Shown piece by piece: positions 8,661 through 17,900 of a stretch of 35,839 bases of DNA (the first letter of the stretch is position 1; each line of letters begins with the position of its first letter). The position numbers and the translations under genes are program-made. The stretch is from Sphingobacterium sp. (GTDB lineage: Bacteria > Bacteroidota > Bacteroidia > Sphingobacteriales > Sphingobacteriaceae): the NCBI GenBank assembly GCA_031277715.1, contig JAITLW010000016.1:1-35839 (forward strand). Direction: 5' to 3'. The notes under the pieces were generated by a model. It was not told where the DNA came from. It saw only the letters and a program-made list of their open reading frames with translations, and made no database searches.

Positions 8661-11600
8661 ATGAATATTAAACATGAAGCGATGACAATTGTCAAGGCAA
8701 GGAAACTCATGTCTGTTTTCTTTCAGTTGCTACTATTCTTAATGATTCTTTCTGCTAGCCGTTCTTATGGGCAAGAAGTTAAGATAAGTGCCAAAGAAAT
8801 GAGTTTAGAGAGCGTTTTTAAAGCCGTTGAGAAGCAAACAGGCCTGATTACAATGTACAGTAATGATGAACTTGATGCCAAGAAACGTAAACAATTTGCA
8901 AAACATAATTATGATTTAGAAGATCTGTACACCTTCCTGCTCAAGGGCGAAAAACTACATTTTGAAATCACCAAGAAGTATGTTATCATCAAGCCTATTC
9001 TATCTGAAAAGGTTCAGGAAACTGCTAAACCAAGAAAAGAAACCGAAATAGTCATTGGTAAAGTCGTTGATGGTAGCGGGCAGGCGACACCGGGAGTCAC
9101 CGTCCCCTTGAAGGGGACAAAGATTGCAACCTCTTCCGATTATGGTGGTAATTTTAAACTCACCATTCCCAAGGATGATAATTATGCACCTGCATTTGTT
9201 TTTTCTATTATTGGAAAGCCAGCTGTAGAACGTTTTTTCTATGGGGACAAAAATTGGGTTGTACAGCTCAAAGATGGTGAGTCTGAGATTACAGAAGTCG
9301 TAGTGACCGGTTTTCAGCGTATTAATAAGCGACAGCTGACAAGCGCAGTCAATACCGTCAAGGTCGAGGATATCTGGCGACCCGATGTTAGTTCTATCGA
9401 TCAGATGCTGGAAGGGCAGGTGCCGGACATGATGTTTATGTCCAATTCGGGTGAGGTGGGAGTCGTTCCCAAGCTACGGATACGTGGGACATCTTCGTTG
9501 ATCGGTAATCGTGAACCCTTGTGGGTTGTAGATGGTATCGTCGTACAGGATCCTGTCAAGATTTCTCCCGAAGAGTTAAATGATCCCGATTATATCAATC
9601 GTATTGGTAATGCCATCGCGGGACTTAATCCGCAGGATATCGAGCGTTTGGATGTTTTAAAAGATGCTTCCGCCACTGCGCTTTATGGTACCAAAGCAGC
9701 CAATGGCGTAATTGTCGTTACAACGAAACGGGGTCGTAAGGGAAGACCTATGGTCCAGTACGGTAATTCAATGACTTATAAATTAAGACCCAGGTATACG
9801 GACAAATCGATCTATCTGATGGATTCCAAAGAACGGATGCAGTTCTCTAAAGACCTATTTTCCCTACAATACCGCTATCCCTCTGTCATATCCTGGGTAG
9901 GATATGAAGGACTACTCAAGCAGCTTTATGACAAGCAGATCGATCAATCAGAGTTTGACAAACAGGTACAGCGGCTCGAAACCATGAATACCGATTGGTT
10001 TAGCCTATTGACCGAGGATAGCTTTTCTCACCAGCATACCCTGAGTATGAATGGAGGTTCGGATCAGAGCCGGTATTATGCTTCCATTGGATATACCGCC
10101 AACAACGACGTTATTAAGTCCAACAAAAACGATAGGTATTCGGCTATGTTGAATCTGGACACTGAATTCAACAAATGGTTCTCTGCTTCTTTTGGCTTAA
10201 ATGGGAATGTCAGTAGCCGTGACTATTATCAACAGAGCATAGCACCGATGGACTATGCTTACAACACAAGTCGGGCGATTCCAGCTTATGATGATAATGG
10301 AGAATATGCCTTTTATACCCGTAACGTCACCGCTCTTACCGGTTATAAGTATAACGTTATGAATGAGCTGGAGAACAGTTCTTACGAACAGAATATTTCG
10401 GCTATTACGGTCAATACCAACTTGAGGTTTAAATTTTTGGACTGGTTGACCGGTAATGCCATCGCTGCATATACCGCTACCTCCACGGGTATCGACAACT
10501 ATTGGGGTGATAAGACCTTTTATGCCGCGGGCTTACGTAGTACAGATTATGGCACTCCTGCACCGAGTTGGAGTTTACTTCCTCAAGGGGGCGAGTGGGG
10601 GCAGGAGACCTACCGGAATAATAGTTACACCGTACGTTTGCAGTTGGATGCCAATAAGTACTTTGGCGAGGATAGTAAACACAATATCAGCGGAGGTGTA
10701 GGCTACGAGATGGCATCTACCCGCTATGTGGGGCATAGTGCGATTAGCAGAGGGTATTACAAAGACCGGGGCAAATCTTTTGTGTCTAATGTGAGTCTCA
10801 CCGATTATCCTGCGTATGGCAACTGGTTAGCTAGTAATACACCTAAACTGAAGGATGACTTAAATAACCTGATGTCATTTTATGGAACAGCGACCTATGG
10901 TTTCAAGCGCTTATTCTATGTCAATGCCAACGCACGCGTGGATGGATCTAATCGTTTTGGCAGCGGTAGTAATAAAAAATTCTTGCCGATATGGTCTGTT
11001 TCAGGTTCCCTCAATGTTTCTGAGATCGGTAATCTGCAATCGGTAGAATGGTTGGATTTTCTAAATTTCAAGGCCTCATATGGCTATCAGGGAAATATGC
11101 TGGATAGCGAATCACCAATATTGATTATAAAGAAAAATCCATTGGACAGCTATTATGGCGAGTATACGGCTACAGCCAATAATAATCCAAATCCTAACCT
11201 GAAATGGGAAAAGACCAACTCAACCAATTTTGGAGCAGAGGCTTCTTTATTTAATAACAAAGTACAGTTGGAGGGATCCTTATATTTCAAACGTACCAAT
11301 GAAGCTTTTATGCAGAAGACCATATCGACTGTCAATGGACGTGATTCCTACATTATCAACAGTGGTGTAGTCGATAATAATGGTTATAGTGTCTCCATGA
11401 CGCTCTCTCCGATCAAAAAAGAAGATTGGCGCTGGACCTTTACCACTTCTTTTTCACGGACGATAAATACGTTGAAGAGCAAACCAGATGCGGAGCAATA
11501 TGAGCTTAGCAATTTCCTGAATGGAACCGCACTGGTAAAGGACAAAGCGGTTGGGACATTCTATTCCTATCGATTTTTAGGATTGAGTGCGACGGATGGT

Positions 11601-12284
11601 GGTCCCCTGTTTGACGATTATGAAGACCGTCCAGATCAGCTGGTCGGATTGAGTAAGTATGATACCTATACCAAAGTACTGGAGGCTTCCGGTAATAGAG
11701 AGCCGATTATGGCAGGAGGATTGAATACTTCTTTACGTTACAAACAGTTCCGTATCGCAGCGATGTTTGCTTATAGTTTGGGTGCTAAGACACGTCTTTT
11801 TGGTATGTATACTAATGCAGCTAGCCCAACAATGAATGCAGACGAGATCAGACCGGAGAATAATGTGAGCCGGGACTTCTTAGATAGATGGCAGCAACCT
11901 GGTGACGAACGCCATACCGTTATTCCGGCCATTATTAGTCCATCCAGTGCAGCTTTCTATAAGTATAAGGATCATTTCTCGGATATGACAGACAATGTAC
12001 AGCAGATTGCTACCAATTATTGGGATATGTACGATTACAGCAATCTACGCGTGGTCAGTTCAAATTACCTAAAGCTGTCATCCCTCAACTTTACCTATGA
12101 ACTGCCTACAGAGTGGCTTAAAAGATATAGCTTATCCCGTTTGGCTCTTTCGCTGACCGGGAACAACCTATACACTTGGTCCGCGAAGGGATTGCGTGGA
12201 CAGACACCTACGCAGGGTGGATTTTCCCAGATCCAGTTGTCGGATAGGCCGAGTTTTTCTTTTGGTATCAATGTTTCTTTTTAA
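8661..12284 (+). CDS. SusC/RagA family TonB-linked outer membrane protein with N-terminal STN domain (SusC 1)
   Basis: STN-like VKISAKEMSLESVFKAVEKQTGL, carboxypeptidase-like fold, ITEVVVTGF TonB-box-like segment, plug (LNPQDIERLDVLKDASATALYGTKAANGVIVVTTKRG), C-terminal aromatic beta-barrel. Confidence 0.96.
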   Translation: MNIKHEAMTIVKARKLMSVFFQLLLFLMILSASRSYGQEVKISAKEMSLESVFKAVEKQTGLITMYSNDELDAKKRKQFAKHNYDLEDLYTFLLKGEKLHFEITKKYVIIKPILSEKVQETAKPRKETEIVIGKVVDGSGQATPGVTVPLKGTKIATSSDYGGNFKLTIPKDDNYAPAFVFSIIGKPAVERFFYGDKNWVVQLKDGESEITEVVVTGFQRINKRQLTSAVNTVKVEDIWRPDVSSIDQMLEGQVPDMMFMSNSGEVGVVPKLRIRGTSSLIGNREPLWVVDGIVVQDPVKISPEELNDPDYINRIGNAIAGLNPQDIERLDVLKDASATALYGTKAANGVIVVTTKRGRKGRPMVQYGNSMTYKLRPRYTDKSIYLMDSKERMQFSKDLFSLQYRYPSVISWVGYEGLLKQLYDKQIDQSEFDKQVQRLETMNTDWFSLLTEDSFSHQHTLSMNGGSDQSRYYASIGYTANNDVIKSNKNDRYSAMLNLDTEFNKWFSASFGLNGNVSSRDYYQQSIAPMDYAYNTSRAIPAYDDNGEYAFYTRNVTALTGYKYNVMNELENSSYEQNISAITVNTNLRFKFLDWLTGNAIAAYTATSTGIDNYWGDKTFYAAGLRSTDYGTPAPSWSLLPQGGEWGQETYRNNSYTVRLQLDANKYFGEDSKHNISGGVGYEMASTRYVGHSAISRGYYKDRGKSFVSNVSLTDYPAYGNWLASNTPKLKDDLNNLMSFYGTATYGFKRLFYVNANARVDGSNRFGSGSNKKFLPIWSVSGSLNVSEIGNLQSVEWLDFLNFKASYGYQGNMLDSESPILIIKKNPLDSYYGEYTATANNNPNPNLKWEKTNSTNFGAEASLFNNKVQLEGSLYFKRTNEAFMQKTISTVNGRDSYIINSGVVDNNGYSVSMTLSPIKKEDWRWTFTTSFSRTINTLKSKPDAEQYELSNFLNGTALVKDKAVGTFYSYRFLGLSATDGGPLFDDYEDRPDQLVGLSKYDTYTKVLEASGNREPIMAGGLNTSLRYKQFRIAAMFAYSLGAKTRLFGMYTNAASPTMNADEIRPENNVSRDFLDRWQQPGDERHTVIPAIISPSSAAFYKYKDHFSDMTDNVQQIATNYWDMYDYSNLRVVSSNYLKLSSLNFTYELPTEWLKRYSLSRLALSLTGNNLYTWSAKGLRGQTPTQGGFSQIQLSDRPSFSFGINVSF

Positions 12285-12294
12285 TCGATATAAT

Positions 12295-13839
12295 ATGAGA
12301 CGAAGACTTTTTTTAACAATACTTTTTTTTGGAACACTAGCTTTTTCTTCTTGTAGCAAGTTTTTAGAAGATTACTCCCAGGATTTGTCCAAGGTCGAAG
12401 GCTGGCAGGATTTGGATGAACTCTTACTTGGGGATGGCTACATGAAGCCCAGCATGATTACTTATCGTAATTCTAGCGTTTCCTTTGATAATCCCAATCT
12501 TGTATTCATGCATTTTATGACTGATGAGTTGGAGCAGAATCCATTGGACGATTATGGCGATATGTTCAGTTATATAGAGAGGTATGGTGGCTTTGGATAT
12601 TATACCTGGCAACAAGAAACCGGGCTGGACAAAGATGGACGTTATAGAAGCGGTACCGAAGCGCCTTGGAATCTATTGTACAAACATATCAATGCTGCCA
12701 ACATCGTCCTGACACAGATCGATGTACAAAGCGAAGCAACAGCCAAAGACCGGGAGGCAAAGGAGCGTATAAAAGGCGAGGCTTATTTCCTTCGTAGCGC
12801 ATATTATTTTTTGCTGACGAATCTATATGCAGAACCTTACAATCCAGCGACAGCAGATAAGACCAAAGGAATACCGCTCAAGCTGACCGATTATGTCGAA
12901 GACAGAGAGTTTGATCGTCCTTCTTTAACAGCGGTATACGGTCAGATTTTACAGGATTTAGAACAGGCGGAGAAATTACTCCTCAATAAGGATGGAAGTT
13001 CGGTTTACCGGGCCAATATCACTGCTGTTTATCTATTGAAAAGTAGAATTTATCTCTATATGCAGGACTATACATCTGCGGCATTGTACGCTCAAAAAGT
13101 CCTGGATAATAATAGTAATCTCGTGCGGTTAGCTTCTATTCCGGCCGGAACTGATGCGCTTACCAAAGCCTCCAAAGAAACTATTTTTAGCATGGGCGGA
13201 TATCTATTGGCAACACTTTCCTATTCACATCTTAATAGAGAACCTGCACATGTGATAGCGAAGACTCTCGCCGATTTATATACTACAAATGACTATCGTC
13301 TTGGTACTTATGTCAAGCGATTGCCAAGTGGACAGACGGTGTTTACCAAAGTAGGAGGAATGTCCAATGTATGGAATAAGCCTTTTGAGGTTTCTGATTG
13401 CTTCCTTTTACGGAGTGCCGAAGCTTATTTGACTTTGGCTGAGGCATCAGCTATGTTGAAAGAGGAGAATAAGGCCAAGTCAGTGTTGACGACGTTTCTA
13501 GCCACCCGTATGAAGGTACCGGTCGATTTGTCTTTCGCAGGAAATGATCTTATTGATTTTATTCGAGAAGAGCGTGCTCGCGAATTCTGTTTGGAGGGGC
13601 ATCGTTGGTTCGACCTAAGACGTTATACCGTTTCGAATGAATATAAATGGTCCAAGGAGATTGAACACGGTTTTACAGAGTATAATTATGGTGATCCGAT
13701 CCGGACAAAATACTATAGACTGGAAGCCTATGATAAGGCATATACATTAGATATACCTAAGGCAGTCGTTAACTTTCAGCCCTCGTTGGGTGAATTGTTC
13801 CGTCCCGACCGCCCTGTCATCCGTGTTGTCAATTATTAA
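12295..13839 (+). CDS. RagB/SusD family nutrient uptake outer membrane lipoprotein (SusD 1)
   Basis: Lipobox LAFSSCSKFLEDYS; AEAYFLRSAYYFLLTNLYAEPYNP; EERAREFCLEGHRWFDLRRY. ATG 12295 gives a clean signal peptide. Confidence 0.94.
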   Translation: MRRRLFLTILFFGTLAFSSCSKFLEDYSQDLSKVEGWQDLDELLLGDGYMKPSMITYRNSSVSFDNPNLVFMHFMTDELEQNPLDDYGDMFSYIERYGGFGYYTWQQETGLDKDGRYRSGTEAPWNLLYKHINAANIVLTQIDVQSEATAKDREAKERIKGEAYFLRSAYYFLLTNLYAEPYNPATADKTKGIPLKLTDYVEDREFDRPSLTAVYGQILQDLEQAEKLLLNKDGSSVYRANITAVYLLKSRIYLYMQDYTSAALYAQKVLDNNSNLVRLASIPAGTDALTKASKETIFSMGGYLLATLSYSHLNREPAHVIAKTLADLYTTNDYRLGTYVKRLPSGQTVFTKVGGMSNVWNKPFEVSDCFLLRSAEAYLTLAEASAMLKEENKAKSVLTTFLATRMKVPVDLSFAGNDLIDFIREERAREFCLEGHRWFDLRRYTVSNEYKWSKEIEHGFTEYNYGDPIRTKYYRLEAYDKAYTLDIPKAVVNFQPSLGELFRPDRPVIRVVNY

Positions 13840-13851
13840 ACTAACGAAATT

Positions 13852-14736
13852 ATGAAACTCAAAATAATAAGTACCATAGGCCTTGTTTTTATATTACTGG
13901 GCTGTAAGAAAGAACGTGAATTGATACCCAATCCGGTAGAAATCAATCTTTTTGCGGTTCCTGAAGATGCTAATGATCCGGAGTCCTTATTAAGGAGGCA
14001 GTTCTTTACAGATGAAAATACCTACTTGCTGTTCAATGATACATTACGTAAGGAATACCAGGGCAAGGATGCTTACGGCGATGATACTTGGTTTGTCGAG
14101 CGTGTCAACATCGACTATGCCATCAATAATACGGGGGATTGGGGGCGGGTCACCCCGCTTATAGGTATTCTACAGAAACAGCAGGCGATAGACTTTGTTA
14201 AAGTCAATATACTGTCCCATCTGGGGCCGAAGCTTCGACCTTATTCGCTATTGCTGACCGATAACTATGCTATTTACGATAGCTATCGCAAGACCTGGAA
14301 AAAATATAATATCAAATCTGGAATTCGTTGTGTTGCACTTTCGCTGGCAGAGGTGCTTCAGCAGAATAGCATCCAGCAACAGGTCTATATTAACGAAGTA
14401 CTTTTCGAAATCCTTAATTCAGCTTTAAGCAAGCAACAAGACGATGTACTGGCTGATTTCTATGCTTTTAGTGCGCAATATCATTCCTTGGATAAAGCAG
14501 AGGATTTGGGCTGGCCTTATGTTTTGGATGATGCTAAAGTGAGAGAAATTGGCTTCCTAAAAGATGTGTCTAGATATTATCTACCATCAAAGAAGCAGGA
14601 TTTAGACGCTTTTCTGCAACAGGTGCTGACCACAAAACGAGCTGATTTTGTATTAAGTTATGGATCCTATCCCTTGTTGCTGGCTAAATATGACAAATTA
14701 AATGAAATACTGACGAAACTAGGATTTATACAATGA
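13852..14736 (+). CDS. Lipoprotein resembling SusCD-associated zinc metallohydrolase-like lipoproteins, lacking HExxH
   Basis: Lipobox FILLGCKK; position after SusD and C-terminal YDKLNEILTKLGF resemble that family; no HExxH anywhere in the translation. Family assignment is tentative. Confidence 0.5.
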   Translation: MKLKIISTIGLVFILLGCKKERELIPNPVEINLFAVPEDANDPESLLRRQFFTDENTYLLFNDTLRKEYQGKDAYGDDTWFVERVNIDYAINNTGDWGRVTPLIGILQKQQAIDFVKVNILSHLGPKLRPYSLLLTDNYAIYDSYRKTWKKYNIKSGIRCVALSLAEVLQQNSIQQQVYINEVLFEILNSALSKQQDDVLADFYAFSAQYHSLDKAEDLGWPYVLDDAKVREIGFLKDVSRYYLPSKKQDLDAFLQQVLTTKRADFVLSYGSYPLLLAKYDKLNEILTKLGFIQ

Positions 14737-15458
14737 AGAATCAACTAAATAAAAGAATGAACTATTTCTATTGCCTGATGATATGCAGCTGTCTTGTTTC
14801 GTTTGTAGCATCCTGTAAAAAAGAGGATAAAATCAGCGAGGTGAGCCCAGTGGTTTCGGGTACAGTAGCGGATAAAGAAGGTATCCTATATGATTGGGTA
14901 CAGATCGGTGACCAACAATGGACCACGGTCAATGCCCGTTCAGGGACACCTTTTTTCAGGTTATTGGAGCCACCCTATTTTACGAGCCGATTGATTAGCG
15001 TAGGAGATACCTTGGAGGTCAAAAGGTTCTATAACGAATATGGCAATCTATATGCTTTTGAAGATGCCTTGGCTTTAGCACCCGAAGGTTGGCATTTACC
15101 TACAGATGAGGATTGGATGATTCTTGAGAGAAACCTGGGTATGAGCGATACCGAAGCGCAGCGTATCGGTTGGCGGGGACAACATATGGATGAACTGTTA
15201 CTGCCTTCGGAAAGTGCGAGTCAACTTGGACTTAAAATGGGTGGATTGGTGCTGAAGAAAGGAAGGCCATTTTGGTTGAGCTATACTTATTTCAAGGACT
15301 ACGGCTATTACTGGACATCCACAGTCGAGGAGGAGACACCAAGCGGAAAACATGTCTATTTCCGAAAGCTAGTAGTGGGCGGGGATCAGATTGGTCGTTA
15401 CGTGACCAATTCCAATGAACTGTTTATGAGTGTACGTTACGTAAAAAATATAAAATAG
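14733..15458 (+). CDS. FISUMP (Fibrobacter succinogenes major paralogous domain) lipoprotein
   Basis: Lipobox FVASCKK; YDWVQIGDQQWTTVNAR, GWHLPTDEDWMILERNLGM, YGYYWTSTVEEE, VRYVKN. Start overlaps the upstream stop by 4 bp. Confidence 0.87.
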   Translation: MKNQLNKRMNYFYCLMICSCLVSFVASCKKEDKISEVSPVVSGTVADKEGILYDWVQIGDQQWTTVNARSGTPFFRLLEPPYFTSRLISVGDTLEVKRFYNEYGNLYAFEDALALAPEGWHLPTDEDWMILERNLGMSDTEAQRIGWRGQHMDELLLPSESASQLGLKMGGLVLKKGRPFWLSYTYFKDYGYYWTSTVEEETPSGKHVYFRKLVVGGDQIGRYVTNSNELFMSVRYVKNIK

Positions 15459-15463
15459 AGAAG

Positions 15464-16678
15464 ATGAAATTTAGTTTAAAATGTCTTAAAGCATTGCTTT
15501 TAGTAAGTAGTATCGCATTGGGCACAACCTATGCGCAGTCCAGAGGTGAAGTTGTAATCACGGGTCAGATACCAGGGGCAAAGGACGGAACTCCAATACG
15601 TCTGGTTCGTATGGAGGATAAAGAAGATAAAATACAATTTGCCACTGGGGCGATAGAAAAGGGAACATTTGCATTAAAGGGAGAGCTGATCGGACCTACT
15701 GTTGTATACTTACGGGTTGGACAAGGAAAAATCAATGCCAAGGGGCTTCCTGATCGTTGGGCTAGTATTCCTATGATGTTGGAACAGGGAAAAGTTAAGG
15801 TCAAGGTCGTTCATATCGATAGTATTCCTTTGGAATATGGGGACCAAGGACCAATAAGCTTTAACCGTAAGAATGTCGATGTACAGGGGGCAGGCAAAAT
15901 ACAAGCACAATACGAGGAATACCTAGCCAGAGTCAAAGATGCAGACTTTAAAGTTTGGAAGGCAGAGCGTACAGCTACAGATTATTTTATGAGCGGTGGT
16001 GCTAGGTTAGATTCCTTATCTAAGCTTCATTATAAAATAAAAGTACAAGAGATTAAAAAGGACAGTATTGCCGATGTATTTATGCGCCAACATCCAATGT
16101 ATGCGGTCTCGGCGTGGATAGGTCTAAAGCAAGCCAAAAGCCAGTTTACCTATAGTGGACAACAGCTTCAGGATATGACGGTAGTCCTCAAAGACAACCC
16201 TGATCAGAATCGATACCAACAAATCTTGGTGGAGGTAGAAAAGAACAAAGCTTTCGCTCTTCATGTTCCTTTTGGTGATCTTCAGGTCGAGACACCTACT
16301 GGTGAAGTGAAACAGATGGTTCCATTGATGGGGATGAACAAGGGCAAGTATACCTTAGTCGATTTCTGGGCCAGCTGGTGTGGTCCTTGTCGATCGGCCA
16401 TTCCACATGTACGTTCCTTACATCAGCAATATGGTCAGCAACTGGAGATTGTTGCTGCATCTTTGGATGAGAAAGCCGCTAATTGGAAGAAAGCAATGGA
16501 CGACGAGAAAATGGAATGGACACAGGTTATTCTTCCAGGGAAGAGTGCAAATGAGATAATGGGGCGGTTCAATATCAATTCTATACCAACCCTGATGATG
16601 GTCAATCCTGCAGGTGAGGTAGTCCTATTGACCAATAGTTCGGACGAGATATCGGCTTATATCAAGAAAAATCTGTAA
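15464..16678 (+). CDS. TlpA-like thioredoxin family protein with N-terminal DUF4369-like domain (TlpA 1)
   Basis: Signal peptide, ITGQIPGAKDGTPIRLVRMEDKE..., VDFWASWCGPCRSAIPHV. Confidence 0.93.
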   Translation: MKFSLKCLKALLLVSSIALGTTYAQSRGEVVITGQIPGAKDGTPIRLVRMEDKEDKIQFATGAIEKGTFALKGELIGPTVVYLRVGQGKINAKGLPDRWASIPMMLEQGKVKVKVVHIDSIPLEYGDQGPISFNRKNVDVQGAGKIQAQYEEYLARVKDADFKVWKAERTATDYFMSGGARLDSLSKLHYKIKVQEIKKDSIADVFMRQHPMYAVSAWIGLKQAKSQFTYSGQQLQDMTVVLKDNPDQNRYQQILVEVEKNKAFALHVPFGDLQVETPTGEVKQMVPLMGMNKGKYTLVDFWASWCGPCRSAIPHVRSLHQQYGQQLEIVAASLDEKAANWKKAMDDEKMEWTQVILPGKSANEIMGRFNINSIPTLMMVNPAGEVVLLTNSSDEISAYIKKNL

Positions 16679-16680
16679 CC

Positions 16681-17871
16681 ATGACAAATAAATATACAAT
16701 GATTAGTCTCTGTGCAGCTTTATGGTTTTGTGTGCACAGTATGTCCCTTTATGCGCAGTCTTTTGAGATCAAAGGGCAGGTGACGGGTGTCAAAGATGGA
16801 ACCCGAGTCAAGCTAGTGAAAGCAGAGGATGGCCGTAAGGACAGTCTTGCTGGCGCGACATTCCGCGGAGGAAAGTTTGTGCTGAAAGGTAAAGTAGCTT
16901 CTCCCGCACTGTGTGAGATCCAGATTGAATCGCTGGAAAACGAAGGTGACGGGAAGTCTTACAAGTCCAGCAGGGATGCCAAGCTCATGTTGGATAATGT
17001 CAAGATGAGCTATTATGCTCCTCACCTAGATAGTATTCCCTCTTTTATGCATGGCATTACAAAAGAGAAAAATGTAGTCATTAAAGGAGGAGAAGTCCAG
17101 CAAGAATATCAACAATACCGGGACTACATGTACCCATCCGAATTGGAGGTTTATCACGCATGGAGAGAGCTCTATTGGAGCTCATCGCATAAGCGTAAAT
17201 CTGCAGAAGAGGAAGAGCGAGGTAAAGCTGTGCTGGAAGCGGCGGAGGCAAAAGTAAGGGAACAACAGCAGTTGTTTGTGACTGCGCACCCGACTTATGC
17301 GATATCTGCTTTTTTAGTTTCCCAATGGGTTACTGAGGCTTTTGCGTACACGGCAGAGGAGCTAGATGCTCTGTATGCAAGTTTGACTCCCGGAAAAGAT
17401 AAAGCCAGATTGGCTCAGGTCAAAAGAACTATCGATGCTACGAAAAGATATCTGAGAGGCAGTACTTACACAGACCTCAATATGCTTACCGTAGATAAGA
17501 AGGAGACAACATTAAAAGACAACTTGGATTCAAAGAAATATAATCTGATTGATTTTTGGGCCTCCTGGTGTGGTCCATGCCGTGCCGCGATTCCCAACGT
17601 TCGAAAATTGTATAAGGTCCATTCAGCCAATTTAAATGTTTTGGCTATCTCTGTCGACGCCAAAGAAGGCGATTGGTACAAAGCAATGGAAGAGGAAAAA
17701 ATGGAATGGAAGCAACTTTGGATACCGAAGGAACTGGTCAAAGCGGTGCAGGAAAACTACCGGCTACAGAGCATTCCCTTTTTGTTATTGATCGATCCTC
17801 AGGGACATATCGTATATGCAGGACATAACATCAACGAAATACAGGCCATATTGAAAGACAGCTTAAATTAA
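16681..17871 (+). CDS. TlpA-like thioredoxin family protein with N-terminal DUF4369-like domain (TlpA 2)
   Basis: IKGQVTGVKDGTRVKLVKAEDGR..., IDFWASWCGPCRAAIPNVRKL; tandem paralogue of the preceding gene, 2-nt gap. Confidence 0.93.
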   Translation: MTNKYTMISLCAALWFCVHSMSLYAQSFEIKGQVTGVKDGTRVKLVKAEDGRKDSLAGATFRGGKFVLKGKVASPALCEIQIESLENEGDGKSYKSSRDAKLMLDNVKMSYYAPHLDSIPSFMHGITKEKNVVIKGGEVQQEYQQYRDYMYPSELEVYHAWRELYWSSSHKRKSAEEEERGKAVLEAAEAKVREQQQLFVTAHPTYAISAFLVSQWVTEAFAYTAEELDALYASLTPGKDKARLAQVKRTIDATKRYLRGSTYTDLNMLTVDKKETTLKDNLDSKKYNLIDFWASWCGPCRAAIPNVRKLYKVHSANLNVLAISVDAKEGDWYKAMEEEKMEWKQLWIPKELVKAVQENYRLQSIPFLLLIDPQGHIVYAGHNINEIQAILKDSLN

Positions 17872-17900
17872 TTATCAAAGACGAATTGTAAAACTAAGTT

